From NCBI GenBank assembly GCA_965221485.1, contig OZ244893.1:372001-436000 (forward strand): a stretch of 64,000 nucleotides of DNA, written 5' to 3'. Positions within the stretch are counted from its first letter, which is position 1; each line of letters starts with the position of its first letter. Shown here piece by piece: positions 9,181-17,516 of the stretch. The translations under genes were made by a program, and so were the position numbers. The DNA comes from JAJEBT01 sp965221485 (GTDB lineage: Bacteria; Pseudomonadota; Alphaproteobacteria; MPNO01; UBA830). The notes under the pieces are model-generated. The model worked only from the letters and a program-made list of their open reading frames with translations. It searched no databases and was not told where the DNA came from.

Positions 9181-11316
9181 ATGATGCGTGACCAGAACCG
9201 GTCGAGGCAGGTGCCAGGGGAGGATGGTTTGTTTCGTTCCGTGGGGATGTTCTTTCGTCCCGCCACCGTTGCGATTGTCGGGGCCTCGGATGCGGGCGGC
9301 GGCGGCTGGTCGCGGCGCCTTTACGAAAACCTCGAGCTTGAAGACTTTCCTGTCCGTCCTTACCTGGTCAATCCGGGACGGCAGGAACTGTGGGGCCGGA
9401 AGGTGTATCCGGATTTTTCTTCCCTGCCGGAAAGGATTGATCTGGCTACGGTCATCATTCCTGCTGAAGCCGTCCCGGACACCCTGGAAGAGGCGGCAGC
9501 TGCAGGCCTGGGGAGCGCGCTGGTATTTGCTGCGCGATTTGGCGAGGGAGATGATCGTGAAGGGGCCGCCCGTGCCGAGCGGCTGCGCACGCTCTGCACC
9601 GAAACAGGATTGCGGATTTGCGGCCCCAATTGCATGGGAGCAGTGTTCCTTCCGGAGCGTTTGCTGCTCTATCCGTCGCCCCGGGTTCGAGGTCTTCCGC
9701 AGGGACCGGTTGGTGTCGTGTTTCAATCGGGCGGCACCTTTCAGTTCTGGCTGGAACAGGGCGCAGCCCGCGGCCTCGGCTACTCCTACGCTGTCTCAAG
9801 TGGAAATGAACTCGATCTTGATCTCGCGGACATCATAAAGTTTCTGGTCGATGATCCGCATACCTCGGTCATCGTGTGCATGGTTGAGGGTGTGCGTCGC
9901 GGCGACGCACTCATGCAAGCCTGCGGAGAGGCTCTGGAAGCTGGCAAGCCCGTTCTCATGCTCAAACTCGGGCGTACCGATGCCGCAGCGGAGGCGGCCC
10001 GAAGCCATACAGGTGCTCTTGCTACCGATGATCGGATTTTCGATGCCGTCTGTCGAAAATACGGAATTATTCGCGTCGAAAGCCTCGATGAAATGGTGGA
10101 GGCGGCCCTTGCCTTCTCGGCGGGCCGTCTGCCCGCCGGGCCCCGCGCGGCCATGGTCGGTTTTTCCGGAGGTGCCAAGGGCCTGTTCATTGATTATGCC
10201 GCCGATGTCGGACTTCCGCTTCCGCAATTCGCTCCGGAAACGCGATCCCGGCTCCGTGAACGGATTGATCCGGGTGTTGCCCCTGACAATCCTCTGGACG
10301 CCGGGGCCGGTCTGGCGCGGCGCCATGAGGCCTTTGCCGCCCTTTGCCGGGTTGCGGTTGCCGACGAGAATATTGACATGATCTCGGTTCAGGGTCAGGT
10401 GCCGCTTCGGGAGGGGATGGAAGGTGATCCGGACCTGTTTCGAAGTATTCGCGATGCGACGGAAAAGCCGGTGGTGGCGCATGGTCGTATGTCGCAGGCG
10501 ATCAACGAGTTCGGCCGGGTCTATCAGAAAAAGGCGGGTATCCCGTTCCTGCAGGGTCTGCCGGAAGTCGCTCGTGTTCTCAGCGCCCTGGCCCGATACA
10601 GCGAAACCAGAAACCGCGGCCTGAAGTCTGTCAATTGGCCGAAATTGCCGGCAACGAATCCGATAGAGGATGTGCTGGCGGACCACGGCATCATCTTTCC
10701 GTCTTCGCGCTTCGTAAGCAATGCCGAACAGGCAGGAGCGGCGGCGGCGGCCATCGACGGTCCCGTTGCTATAAAGCTGATATCGCCGGATGCAGTCCAC
10801 AAGACAGATGTGGGGGCAGTCGCACTCAACATCTCCGATCCGGGCAAGGCTTCGCAATCTGCGGCAGAGATGGAAGCGAGTTTGCGCAAGCAGGGAAAGC
10901 ATGTCCGGGTCGATGGTTTTCTGGTGCAGGAAATGGTGTCGGGGCTCGAAGTCATTGTCGGGATACGTGATGATCCACAGTTTGGCCCGGTCCTCGCACT
11001 GGGTCTCGGCGGCATTCTGGTTGAAGTGATTGCCGATGTCGTCTTCCGCCTGCTGCCTGTCGACACGGAGGATGTGGCCGGCATGCTGGAAGAATGGAAC
11101 GGGCGGAAGCTGCTCGACGCCAATCGGGGCCGTCCGGCTCACGACCGGGAGGCCCTGATCAGGGCCGTGATCGGCATTTCAGAGGCATACGGGTATATTC
11201 GCGATCGTTTTTCAGACCTTGAGATAAATCCGCTTATGGTTGGCGCCCAAGGTGAGGGTGTATGGGCTGTCGATGTACGGGCTATTTCCCGGGGTCCGGG
11301 CGACGATCGGATTTAG
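9181..11316 (+). CDS. ADP-forming acyl-CoA synthetase (acetate--CoA ligase family, FerA-like)
   Basis: About 711 residues with a CoA-binding Rossmann domain starting at FFRPATVAIVGASD, a succinyl-CoA-ligase-like region containing the phospho-His loop SHTGAL, and a C-terminal ATP-grasp domain (VAIKLISPDAVHKTD ... SDLEINPLMV). Proteins of this NDP-forming class activate carboxylic acids to CoA thioesters; feruloyl-CoA synthetase FerA of Sphingobium belongs to it. The start is uncertain: ATG 9181 is listed, ATG 9247 is possible, and the frame is open back to 9112. The following acyl-CoA dehydrogenase starts 23 bp downstream, suggesting one operon. The substrate is not determinable from sequence. 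Confidence 0.85.
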   Translation: MMRDQNRSRQVPGEDGLFRSVGMFFRPATVAIVGASDAGGGGWSRRLYENLELEDFPVRPYLVNPGRQELWGRKVYPDFSSLPERIDLATVIIPAEAVPDTLEEAAAAGLGSALVFAARFGEGDDREGAARAERLRTLCTETGLRICGPNCMGAVFLPERLLLYPSPRVRGLPQGPVGVVFQSGGTFQFWLEQGAARGLGYSYAVSSGNELDLDLADIIKFLVDDPHTSVIVCMVEGVRRGDALMQACGEALEAGKPVLMLKLGRTDAAAEAARSHTGALATDDRIFDAVCRKYGIIRVESLDEMVEAALAFSAGRLPAGPRAAMVGFSGGAKGLFIDYAADVGLPLPQFAPETRSRLRERIDPGVAPDNPLDAGAGLARRHEAFAALCRVAVADENIDMISVQGQVPLREGMEGDPDLFRSIRDATEKPVVAHGRMSQAINEFGRVYQKKAGIPFLQGLPEVARVLSALARYSETRNRGLKSVNWPKLPATNPIEDVLADHGIIFPSSRFVSNAEQAGAAAAAIDGPVAIKLISPDAVHKTDVGAVALNISDPGKASQSAAEMEASLRKQGKHVRVDGFLVQEMVSGLEVIVGIRDDPQFGPVLALGLGGILVEVIADVVFRLLPVDTEDVAGMLEEWNGRKLLDANRGRPAHDREALIRAVIGISEAYGYIRDRFSDLEINPLMVGAQGEGVWAVDVRAISRGPGDDRI

Positions 11317-11339
11317 GTAGCAACGAATTGCAGGGGGGA

Positions 11340-12503
11340 ATGAATTTGGATACCCGGCTTCCGGAGGAACTGAGGATTCTCAAGGACAGTGTACGACGCT
11401 TTGTTGATCGCGAGCTGATCCCGGTTGAAAACCACAGCATGGAAGGGTCACATCTTCGTCCCGATCTTCAGACAGAGCTGGAGGACAAGGCGAAGGCGGT
11501 GGGGCTCTGGCTTTATGACGTCCCGGAACAATATGGCGGGCAGGGGCTCGGGTTGCTGGCGCGGACTGTGGTCTGGGCCGAACTGGCTCGAACAGTGGCA
11601 TTGCCGACGCGCAACGTGAATATTTTTGGCCCTGTCGTCAGCCCGATTCTCTATTTCCTCAATGACGAACAGAAGAAGCGCTATCTCTATCCCGTCCTCG
11701 AGGGCAATTTGCGCCATTGCTTCGCCCAGACGGAACCGGATGCCGGTGGCGATCCTGGGGGAATGCGCACGACGGCGGTCCTGGACGGGAACCACTATGT
11801 CATTAACGGGACCAAGCGTTTTATAACCGGAGCCGGGGAAGCGGACTTCGCTCAGGTCATTGCTGTGACAGATCGCGAAAAAGGCTCGCGCGGCGGGATT
11901 TCCGCATTTCTGGTTGATATGAACACCCCGGGGGTGCAGTTGCTCCGCCAACAGGAAACCATGATGGAGGACCGGCCCTGGGAGGTTGCCTTTGAAAACG
12001 TCCGCGTGCCTGTGGCCAATCTCATAGGTGCGGAGGGTGAGGGTTTCAGGCTTGCCCAGAACTGGATTACGGCGGGCCGAATTCGCCACGGTGCACGGGG
12101 AATAGGAGTGATCGAAAGATGCCTGGAGCTGGGGGCAACTTATGCCGGGCAAAGGGTGACGTTCGGCGAGCCGCTTGCCGCACGCCAGGCGGTTCAATGG
12201 ATGCTGGTCGATTCCTGGGCAGACCTGCACATGCTGCGGTTGATGGTGTATGACGCCGCTTCGCGGCACGATGACGGCGAAGATGTTCGCTACGACTCAT
12301 ACGTGGTGAAATATTTTGGCGACACGAAGTCTTTCGAGGCGGCTGACAAATGCATGCAGATTCACGGAGGACTGGGCCTTACAACAGACCTTCCGATCGA
12401 ACGCATGTGGCGCAATCAGAGAAGTTTCATCATTACCGAAGGACCGACGGAAATCCTGAAGATGGCGTTGGCACGCCATGTCCTGCGGCAATATGGATCG
12501 TAA
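11340..12503 (+). CDS. Acyl-CoA dehydrogenase
   Basis: 387 residues from ATG 11340, which is directly preceded by a G-rich ribosome site (GGGGGGA) unusually close to the start. It has the standard three-domain flavoprotein layout: an N-terminal helical domain (LRILKDSVRRFVDREL), a FAD-contacting middle segment (CFAQTEPDAGGDP ... INGTKRFITGAG), and a C-terminal domain with QIHGGLGLTTDLPIERMWRN near the end. It oxidises an acyl-CoA at C2-C3, passing electrons to ETF. Its place between an acyl-CoA synthetase and a hydroxycinnamoyl-CoA hydratase-like enzyme suggests a phenylpropanoid or branched acyl side chain, which is inference. Confidence 0.92.
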   Translation: MNLDTRLPEELRILKDSVRRFVDRELIPVENHSMEGSHLRPDLQTELEDKAKAVGLWLYDVPEQYGGQGLGLLARTVVWAELARTVALPTRNVNIFGPVVSPILYFLNDEQKKRYLYPVLEGNLRHCFAQTEPDAGGDPGGMRTTAVLDGNHYVINGTKRFITGAGEADFAQVIAVTDREKGSRGGISAFLVDMNTPGVQLLRQQETMMEDRPWEVAFENVRVPVANLIGAEGEGFRLAQNWITAGRIRHGARGIGVIERCLELGATYAGQRVTFGEPLAARQAVQWMLVDSWADLHMLRLMVYDAASRHDDGEDVRYDSYVVKYFGDTKSFEAADKCMQIHGGLGLTTDLPIERMWRNQRSFIITEGPTEILKMALARHVLRQYGS

Positions 12504-12984
12504 CGGTGCTGATCCGGATGGCCGGGGATAGTGCCTAATTCTTGTGCCTGGGTGCGAGTCCGGTTGTTCCGGCAAACAGAGGGTCAGGAATGATCGCGTC
12601 CCGCGATTTGCGATGGTCAGGAGATCCGTGAAGGGCGAGGGGCCCGGCGTCAGCACTGTGACCAGGGCCCGGGTATTATTGTGATTCGCCTTTGTCGGGA
12701 ATGGCGGGGCCGGGCAGAAAGGCGGAGCGCACCGGGTTTTCGCGGCCAGCGGACGATCGAAATCGTCTCTGGCGGGTCGCTTGATCGGTGATCGCCTGTG
12801 GTTGCGGTTGTGCTTGGGGCAGCATTTTGACTCTTGGTCAAGGATCGGCCATCCTCAAGGTGTAATCGGCAGGAGCTGCATAAAGTCCTTTTGGGCGATA
12901 GGGAGGGAACGTCGGTGCGGACAGGATCCGCTCCCATTTCCGGCTCCTGCCGATACAAGCGATCCCCAGGTTGAGGAGTGCCGC
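12504..12984 (+). other. Intergenic region, no gene recognised
   Basis: 481 bases between the acyl-CoA dehydrogenase and the enoyl-CoA hydratase. The frame of the downstream gene stays open upstream to 12781, but that extension has no family similarity and its composition looks non-coding. No clear promoter or terminator was identified. Confidence 0.5.
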
Positions 12985-13821
12985 ATGTATGACGGTCTGG
13001 AATGCGTCCGGGTTACACTGGAAGACGGTATTGCTTGGGTCGAGTTGAACCGTCCCGAAAAACGAAATGCCATGAGTCCCCAGCTTCATTCCGAAATGGA
13101 GGCTGCGCTCACAAATCTGGAGGTTGACCCTGCGGCCAAGGTGATCGTTATATCCGGAGCCGGGGGCAACTTCTCGGCCGGGCAGGATCTCAAGTTGTTT
13201 TTCCGTGAAAACGAGAACAACCCGCTGGGCCGAAAGCAGTCGCAGCGGTCTGCCAATCGCTGGCGCTGGGAGCTGCTCTACAACTATGACAAGCCCACGA
13301 TTGCGATGGTCGAGGGCTACTGTGTCGGCGGCGCATTCATGCAGTTGCTGGCGACAGATTTCGCCGTGGCGGCCGATGATGCGACGTTCAGCCTGTCCGA
13401 GGTGAACTGGGGCATTCTTCCGGGCGCTCTCGTCAGCAAGGTGGTGGCTGATGCGATCCTGCCGCGTCACGCGCTTTATTATTGCAGTCTCGGGGAGCCG
13501 TTCGACGGAAGGGAAGCCGAGAGAATCGGAATGGTGAATTTTGCCGTTCCGCCGGACAAGGTCAGGGAGAAGGTCATTGAACTGGCCGGCAAGCTGATGG
13601 CCAAGAGTCCTCGGGTCCTGCGCGCAACCAAGCAGGCCGTGCGCAATGTCCGGACCATGGATTTCGGGCAATCCTATGATTATCTCGCCGAAAAGGGCAC
13701 GGCTATCAAGGTGGGTGATCAGGAAGACTCGTACCGGACAGGGATGAGCCAGTTCCTTGACGAAAAAAGCTACAAGCCGACCTTTGAGCCGTTCAAGCTG
13801 AACACGTCCGACGACGCCTGA
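12985..13821 (+). CDS. Enoyl-CoA hydratase family, p-hydroxycinnamoyl-CoA hydratase/lyase-like
   Basis: 278 residues from ATG 12985 behind a GAGGAG ribosome site. Crotonase features are clear: VELNRPEKRNAMSP, the oxyanion-hole segments SAGQDLKLFF and EGYCVGGAF, and LSEVNWGILPG with the catalytic Glu139. The pattern and the tail MSQFLDEKSYKP closely resemble p-hydroxycinnamoyl-CoA hydratase/lyase (FerB/Ech/HCHL), which cleaves feruloyl-CoA to vanillin and acetyl-CoA. By my alignment from memory, the HCHL active-site Ser123 and Tyr239 correspond to Met119 and Ala235 here, so lyase activity on a 4-hydroxyphenyl substrate may be altered. A different aryl or alkyl enoyl-CoA is possible. Confidence 0.8.
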   Translation: MYDGLECVRVTLEDGIAWVELNRPEKRNAMSPQLHSEMEAALTNLEVDPAAKVIVISGAGGNFSAGQDLKLFFRENENNPLGRKQSQRSANRWRWELLYNYDKPTIAMVEGYCVGGAFMQLLATDFAVAADDATFSLSEVNWGILPGALVSKVVADAILPRHALYYCSLGEPFDGREAERIGMVNFAVPPDKVREKVIELAGKLMAKSPRVLRATKQAVRNVRTMDFGQSYDYLAEKGTAIKVGDQEDSYRTGMSQFLDEKSYKPTFEPFKLNTSDDA

Positions 13822-14086
13822 ACGTGTAAATCGGATCCGATGCCATCGCCCGGGACGGTACAGAAGCGGATCCGTCCCGGCAGCTTCCATTGTTTCCGTC
13901 GGTAAAGCTGTGAATGGGGTGAAGTGCAACCCGTTGACGCCGGGCTTGTGGCGCCTGTCAAAGATAGTGGCAGGCTTGCTGTATCGGCGCCGTCAGGGCC
14001 GTGGCCTGGACGGTCGGGGCCTTTCGGTCTGATCCGGCATTATTGAATGGGCGAGACACGATAGCCACGTAATATGGGAAGCGACG

Positions 14087-14311
14087 ATGAGAACCATTGA
14101 CGCAGCCAGCTTCAAGCAACAATGCATGGCTCTGCTCGAAGAACTTGACCCCGACGGCCTCGTCATCACGAGCTACGGCAAGCCTGTCGCGCGGCTGCTG
14201 CCGTTCGAGCACGAACATGCGAAGCTGATCGGCAGTCTGCATGATAAGGTGAAGATCCGGGGCGATATTCTCTCGACCGGCACGGACTGGGACGCTTCTG
14301 GATCATCCTGA
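14087..14311 (+). CDS. Type II antitoxin, Phd/YefM family, without a toxin partner
   Basis: A 74-residue protein with the Phd/YefM fold pattern: FKQQCMALLEELDPDGLVITSYGKPVARLLPF. In this family the N-terminal half binds operator DNA and the C-terminal tail neutralises a toxin, usually a PIN ribonuclease or a RelE/Doc protein. A GGAAG ribosome site precedes the ATG. No toxin gene follows on the same strand; downstream sequence is a decayed transposase piece, so this is probably an orphan antitoxin. Confidence 0.75.
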   Translation: MRTIDAASFKQQCMALLEELDPDGLVITSYGKPVARLLPFEHEHAKLIGSLHDKVKIRGDILSTGTDWDASGSS

Positions 14312-14317
14312 CGCTGC

Positions 14318-14400
14318 GGCCGGGTTTGGTGGGGCAGACGGTATCGACGAGACAGGAAGCGAGGCCATACGGAAGCGCGTCATCACAGCGCTTTCCCGAT
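14318..14400 (-). pseudogene. Fragment resembling the Tn5/IS4-type transposase remnant
   Basis: The minus strand encodes DDALPYGLASCLVDTVCPTKPG, which aligns with the transposase remnant near 15.75 kb (DDAVPHAPIPCFVDTAPPDGE). The DNA is similar too, sharing blocks such as GTATCGACGA and CGCGTCATCA in the same orientation. It looks like a second, shorter and more decayed copy lying where toxin sequence would be expected. Confidence 0.4.
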
Positions 14401-14451
14401 CGAGATCTTTCAGCTAACGCTTGCCAAGGCTCCAGTTCTACGTCGAAGGTG

Positions 14452-14595
14452 TCACTGTCCTGCCACAGGTAGCAGGACCACGGGGTTCGAGCATTGCATG
14501 AGTTCCCAGACCCCGATGGGAGAAATGGACCCAAGGGAAGCGAGCGACGCGTTCGGATGCTGCAGCTTCGTTCCGGCGTCGGTCACGAACGCCAT
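14452..14595 (-). pseudogene. Probable PIN-domain (VapC-like) toxin remnant
   Basis: A 47-codon frame starts with MAFVTDA, a typical PIN-toxin beginning with the first catalytic Asp, and overlaps the stop of the upstream antitoxin by one base (TGATG), the usual toxin-antitoxin arrangement. After about 25 residues it no longer resembles a PIN domain and stops, and transposase-like sequence follows. I read it as a toxin gene destroyed by deletion or insertion. The call rests on a short N-terminal match and on context. Confidence 0.4.
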
Positions 14596-14837
14596 CAGCG
14601 TGTGTGTCCCTCGTGCCGCCACTCCAGAATCTCGGCGGTCGTCACCGCCTTCTGCCGCGCCCGTTTCGTGCGCAGCGTTGCCGAAAGTGCCGCATGCTCG
14701 CCCTCGCGGGAAATCCGTGTTACTCGGGCCACAGGCGTCTCACCTCGGCAGATCACCAGATCCTCGCCCGCTTCCACCTCCGCCAGCAATGCGGAAAGGT
14801 GGGTCTTCGCTTCGCCGATTTTCACGCGCCGTACCAT
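14595..14837 (-). CDS. Type II antitoxin, Phd/YefM family
   Basis: 80 residues from the ATG at 14837 (MVRRVKIGEAKTHLSALLAEVEAG), a typical Phd/YefM N-terminus, followed by EDLVICRGETPVARVTRI and a charged C-terminal tail for toxin binding. The frame is open further upstream to 15089, but that part shows no similarity. The stop overlaps the start of a broken PIN-like toxin, so the pair is probably a decayed Phd-VapC module. An inverted repeat ATCCTTG/CAAGGAT about 90 bases upstream may be its operator. Confidence 0.8.
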   Translation of the reverse strand: MVRRVKIGEAKTHLSALLAEVEAGEDLVICRGETPVARVTRISREGEHAALSATLRTKRARQKAVTTAEILEWRHEGHTR

Positions 14838-15188
14838 GGTTTTCTTCCTGCCGTTCAATTCCCGCCCGAAAGCCGGATTGTTCCGTGGACAGCTTCCCTG
14901 TCCCGTGTGGGAGAACAAGCTTTGGATATCCTTGGTCAAACCCTTGGTCAAGGATGTTTCAGTCTTGGGGACCTGTCGGTAGGCCCGCCCACCAGCCCTT
15001 TCCGGAATGGCCTGCCGCAGGATAGCAACGGGCTGGCATTCCAACGGCTCCGGCTGATGCCGCGTAACGGAGACGCGCTCCCGCCACACTTAGAGTCAAC
15101 GAATCGGGACCATATTGATGACAACTGACTCGTCGAGGGCCCCGCATAGTCGAAAGGATGGTCAAGGCGCTGTCCTGGCCCGGCTGGG
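14838..15188. other. Non-coding stretch of the accessory island
   Basis: About 350 bases between the minus-strand antitoxin start and the transposase remnant. It contains the inverted repeat ATCCTTG (14928-14934) / CAAGGAT (14949-14955), with GGTCAA repeated inside, and otherwise no supported gene. Open frames here lack family similarity. Confidence 0.4.
14928..14955. promoter_or_regulatory. Candidate antitoxin operator (inverted repeat)
   Basis: ATCCTTG at 14928-14934 and CAAGGAT at 14949-14955 form 7-base arms around a 14-base centre containing a repeated CTTGGTCAA. It lies upstream of the minus-strand Phd/YefM gene, whose family autoregulates through palindromes. Confidence 0.3.
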
Positions 15189-15880
15189 TCATATTGAATA
15201 ATACATAACAACAGCCGGATTTTCTTCCGCAAGGCATGCCGTTGCCCGGCCATAAACCCGATCCGGTGGCCCAGCGCCGCGCTGCTCAGCCGCGTCTGGC
15301 CATGCCACATGATCTGATGCCCCGGATCCCGATCGTGCTTGCGGTTGCGGTAGCCCCCGAGATGGGCGACCAGCTGCACGGCATCGCTGGGCTGCACCGG
15401 TGCCGGCATCGCGTGCTGCTCGGCATGGTCGCGCAGAAAGTCCAGCTCCTCGTCCGTGAACATCAGGCTCGGCTCGCAATCCGGAACCTCGCGGCCGAGC
15501 AGGGTCATAACCATGATCCGCCATGCAATCACCGCATTGATGGCCACCACCCGCTGCAGGCGCTCCGCGGTCCGGAACAGCAGGAATTCGGTCCGGCACC
15601 CCGACTTCAGGACACGGAAACATTCTTGACCCTCCATCGCTGAAGATAGAAACCGACATTCTTGGCTGCCGCCCCGGCGTTGCTCACCTTAAGCGTCGTC
15701 AACAGATACCACTGCACCGGATCCTCTCCGTCCGGCGGTGCCGTATCGACGAAACAAGGAATGGGGGCGTGCGGGACCGCGTCATCAGGGTGCCTGCCGG
15801 GTCGAGACGTTAACAGGCGTACAGTGCTATGCTGGAAGTCGCCTTTACCCGGTCTGTCGTCTGCGACATGATGGCGGTCT
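15189..15880 (-). pseudogene. Decayed IS4-family (Tn5-type) transposase
   Basis: Two overlapping minus-strand frames together encode the C-terminal half of a Tn5/IS4-type transposase. The upstream frame gives FVDTAPPDGEDPVQWYLLTT and FYLQRWRV. A frameshift near 15630 is followed by ECFRVLKSGCRTEF, then a dimerisation region ending in GGYRNRKHDRDP and an IMWHGQTRL segment matching the conserved C-terminal Gly-rich and Trp motifs. The DDE N-terminal half is missing; the ATPase gene begins where it would lie. No terminal inverted repeats were recognised, so this is an immobile relic. Confidence 0.7.
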
Positions 15881-15995
15881 GTGGCGGTTTTGAAAGCGGA
15901 GAGGCTGGTCGCGAATGCTTGTTCCATGACGGTGAACGGCTTGTCGAATGACCGGTGAACACCGCAGTGGACGACGGAGTCGGAGAAACGAGGCG

Positions 15996-17516
15996 ATGAC
16001 GCAACTGGCTGAAAACGGGTCTCTTGAACTCGAAGTGACAGATTTCGGGCCGATTGTTGAGGCCAAGGTCGATTTGCGCCCGCTCACAGTGTTCGTCGGG
16101 CCAAGCAATACGGGAAAATCGTATCTGGCGATCCTGATTTACGCGCTGCACCAAATCTTTGGAGGCGATGCGCGTCTTGGAGGAAGCCGTTTTCGCGGGG
16201 GTTCTGTGCATTGGACGGATCGTCTTGGCAGAGGTCTTTCCGATAAGAGTGTTGATTCTTTAGAGGAAATGGTGAAGTCGTTTAGCGATGGGAAATTACT
16301 AAAAAAGGGTAATGTCATCCTGCCCGCTTTGGTCGCTGACGAACTGAGATCCGCGTTCGGCGGTAACGCCGATGCACTGGGACGCGAGATCAGGCGCTGC
16401 TTCGGTATCGGGAGAACCGATGCGCTGACTCGCCGGGGCCGGGCGACCGCCGCAAGATTCGTTATTGGGCGTCGAATCCCTAATGCTGCAAATGCGTTGG
16501 AGCATAAGGTGTCATTGGGGTCCAGCGTTGAATTTCAGGCGGAGATCCCGGCCAATACACCGATTCCGGTTGATGTCGAAGCTGACGATGTATGGGTCTA
16601 TCGGCAGCACTACTTCCGGTTCATCGGAGAAGAATTCAGTAGAGACAGAGAAAGACGAAGGTTAGAAGCTCTGGAATCCCTGTCGATGATCGGCGACACA
16701 GTGCTTCCTTCGCTGGTCGGCCCCTTACATCGGTCGGCATATTATCTGCCGGCCGACCGGACGGGAATAATGCACGCCCACAATGTGGTAGTGAGCGCCC
16801 TGATCGCCAGCGCGGCTACAGCGGGCCTTCGCCCGGCAGTTCAGACACCAATGCTGTCCGGTGTTCTGGCAGACTTCCTCGAACAGCTAATTGAGATTGG
16901 ACGCTTTCCTCAAAGGCGTAGAAAGAACAAACGGGATCTTGGCAGAAATATCGAGGAAGACATTCTCGGCGGCTCCGTCCGCGTCGACCGATCAACCCAG
17001 ACCGATTATCCGAATTTCTCCTACCGGCCGAAGACCTGGAAAGACGATCTGGCGCTGGCCAATGCCTCCTCAATGGTGTCGGAACTGGCGCCCCTGGTGT
17101 TGTATCTCCGACACATGGTGGAGCCCGGCAACGTGCTGATCGTCGAAGAGCCGGAATCGCATCTGCATCCGGCCATGCAGGTTGCATTCACCCGCCAGCT
17201 TGCCGCCATCGTCAGGGCGGGCGTGAGAGTAATTGTTACCACCCACAGCGAGTGGCTTCTAGAGGAATTGGCCAATATCGTACAGCGCTCGGCGCTGCCC
17301 TCGGCCGAATGCGAGAGTGCCGCTGCCGATATTGCGCTGCAACCGGATCATGTGGGCATTTGGTTGTTTGAGCCCAAGCGGAAGCCCAAAGGGTCGGCGG
17401 TCACCGAAATCCGCCTCGATGAATCCGGCGTGTATCCCGCCGGCTATGACGCGGTTGCAAGTGCATTGCACAACGAGTGGGCCGACATATCGGGTCGAAT
17501 CGAGTCGGGTTCATGA
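15996..17516 (+). CDS. AAA/ABC-type ATPase of a putative two-gene defence unit
   Basis: 506 residues from ATG 15996 (in-frame ATG 15948 is less likely). It resembles the AAA_21/AAA_15 overcoming-lysogenization type: DFGPIVEAKVDLRPLTVFVG, Walker A GPSNTGKS at residues 35-42, a signature-like SSMVSEL just before Walker B LIVEEPE (381-387) with SHLHP, and a switch region TTHSEWLLEEL (about 415-425). There is no TOPRIM domain after the ATPase, unlike OLD or GajA; only about 90 residues follow. The stop overlaps the start of a small nuclease-like gene (ATGA), so the two are coupled. The substrate and trigger are unknown. Flanking transposon and toxin-antitoxin remnants indicate a horizontally acquired island. 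Confidence 0.85.
   Translation: MTQLAENGSLELEVTDFGPIVEAKVDLRPLTVFVGPSNTGKSYLAILIYALHQIFGGDARLGGSRFRGGSVHWTDRLGRGLSDKSVDSLEEMVKSFSDGKLLKKGNVILPALVADELRSAFGGNADALGREIRRCFGIGRTDALTRRGRATAARFVIGRRIPNAANALEHKVSLGSSVEFQAEIPANTPIPVDVEADDVWVYRQHYFRFIGEEFSRDRERRRLEALESLSMIGDTVLPSLVGPLHRSAYYLPADRTGIMHAHNVVVSALIASAATAGLRPAVQTPMLSGVLADFLEQLIEIGRFPQRRRKNKRDLGRNIEEDILGGSVRVDRSTQTDYPNFSYRPKTWKDDLALANASSMVSELAPLVLYLRHMVEPGNVLIVEEPESHLHPAMQVAFTRQLAAIVRAGVRVIVTTHSEWLLEELANIVQRSALPSAECESAAADIALQPDHVGIWLFEPKRKPKGSAVTEIRLDESGVYPAGYDAVASALHNEWADISGRIESGS

Noticed and set aside
9796..11142. Long minus-strand open frame (448 codons) opposite the acyl-CoA synthetase gene
   Set aside because: It mirrors a high-GC coding gene, has no family similarity, and the plus strand has a clear conserved product.
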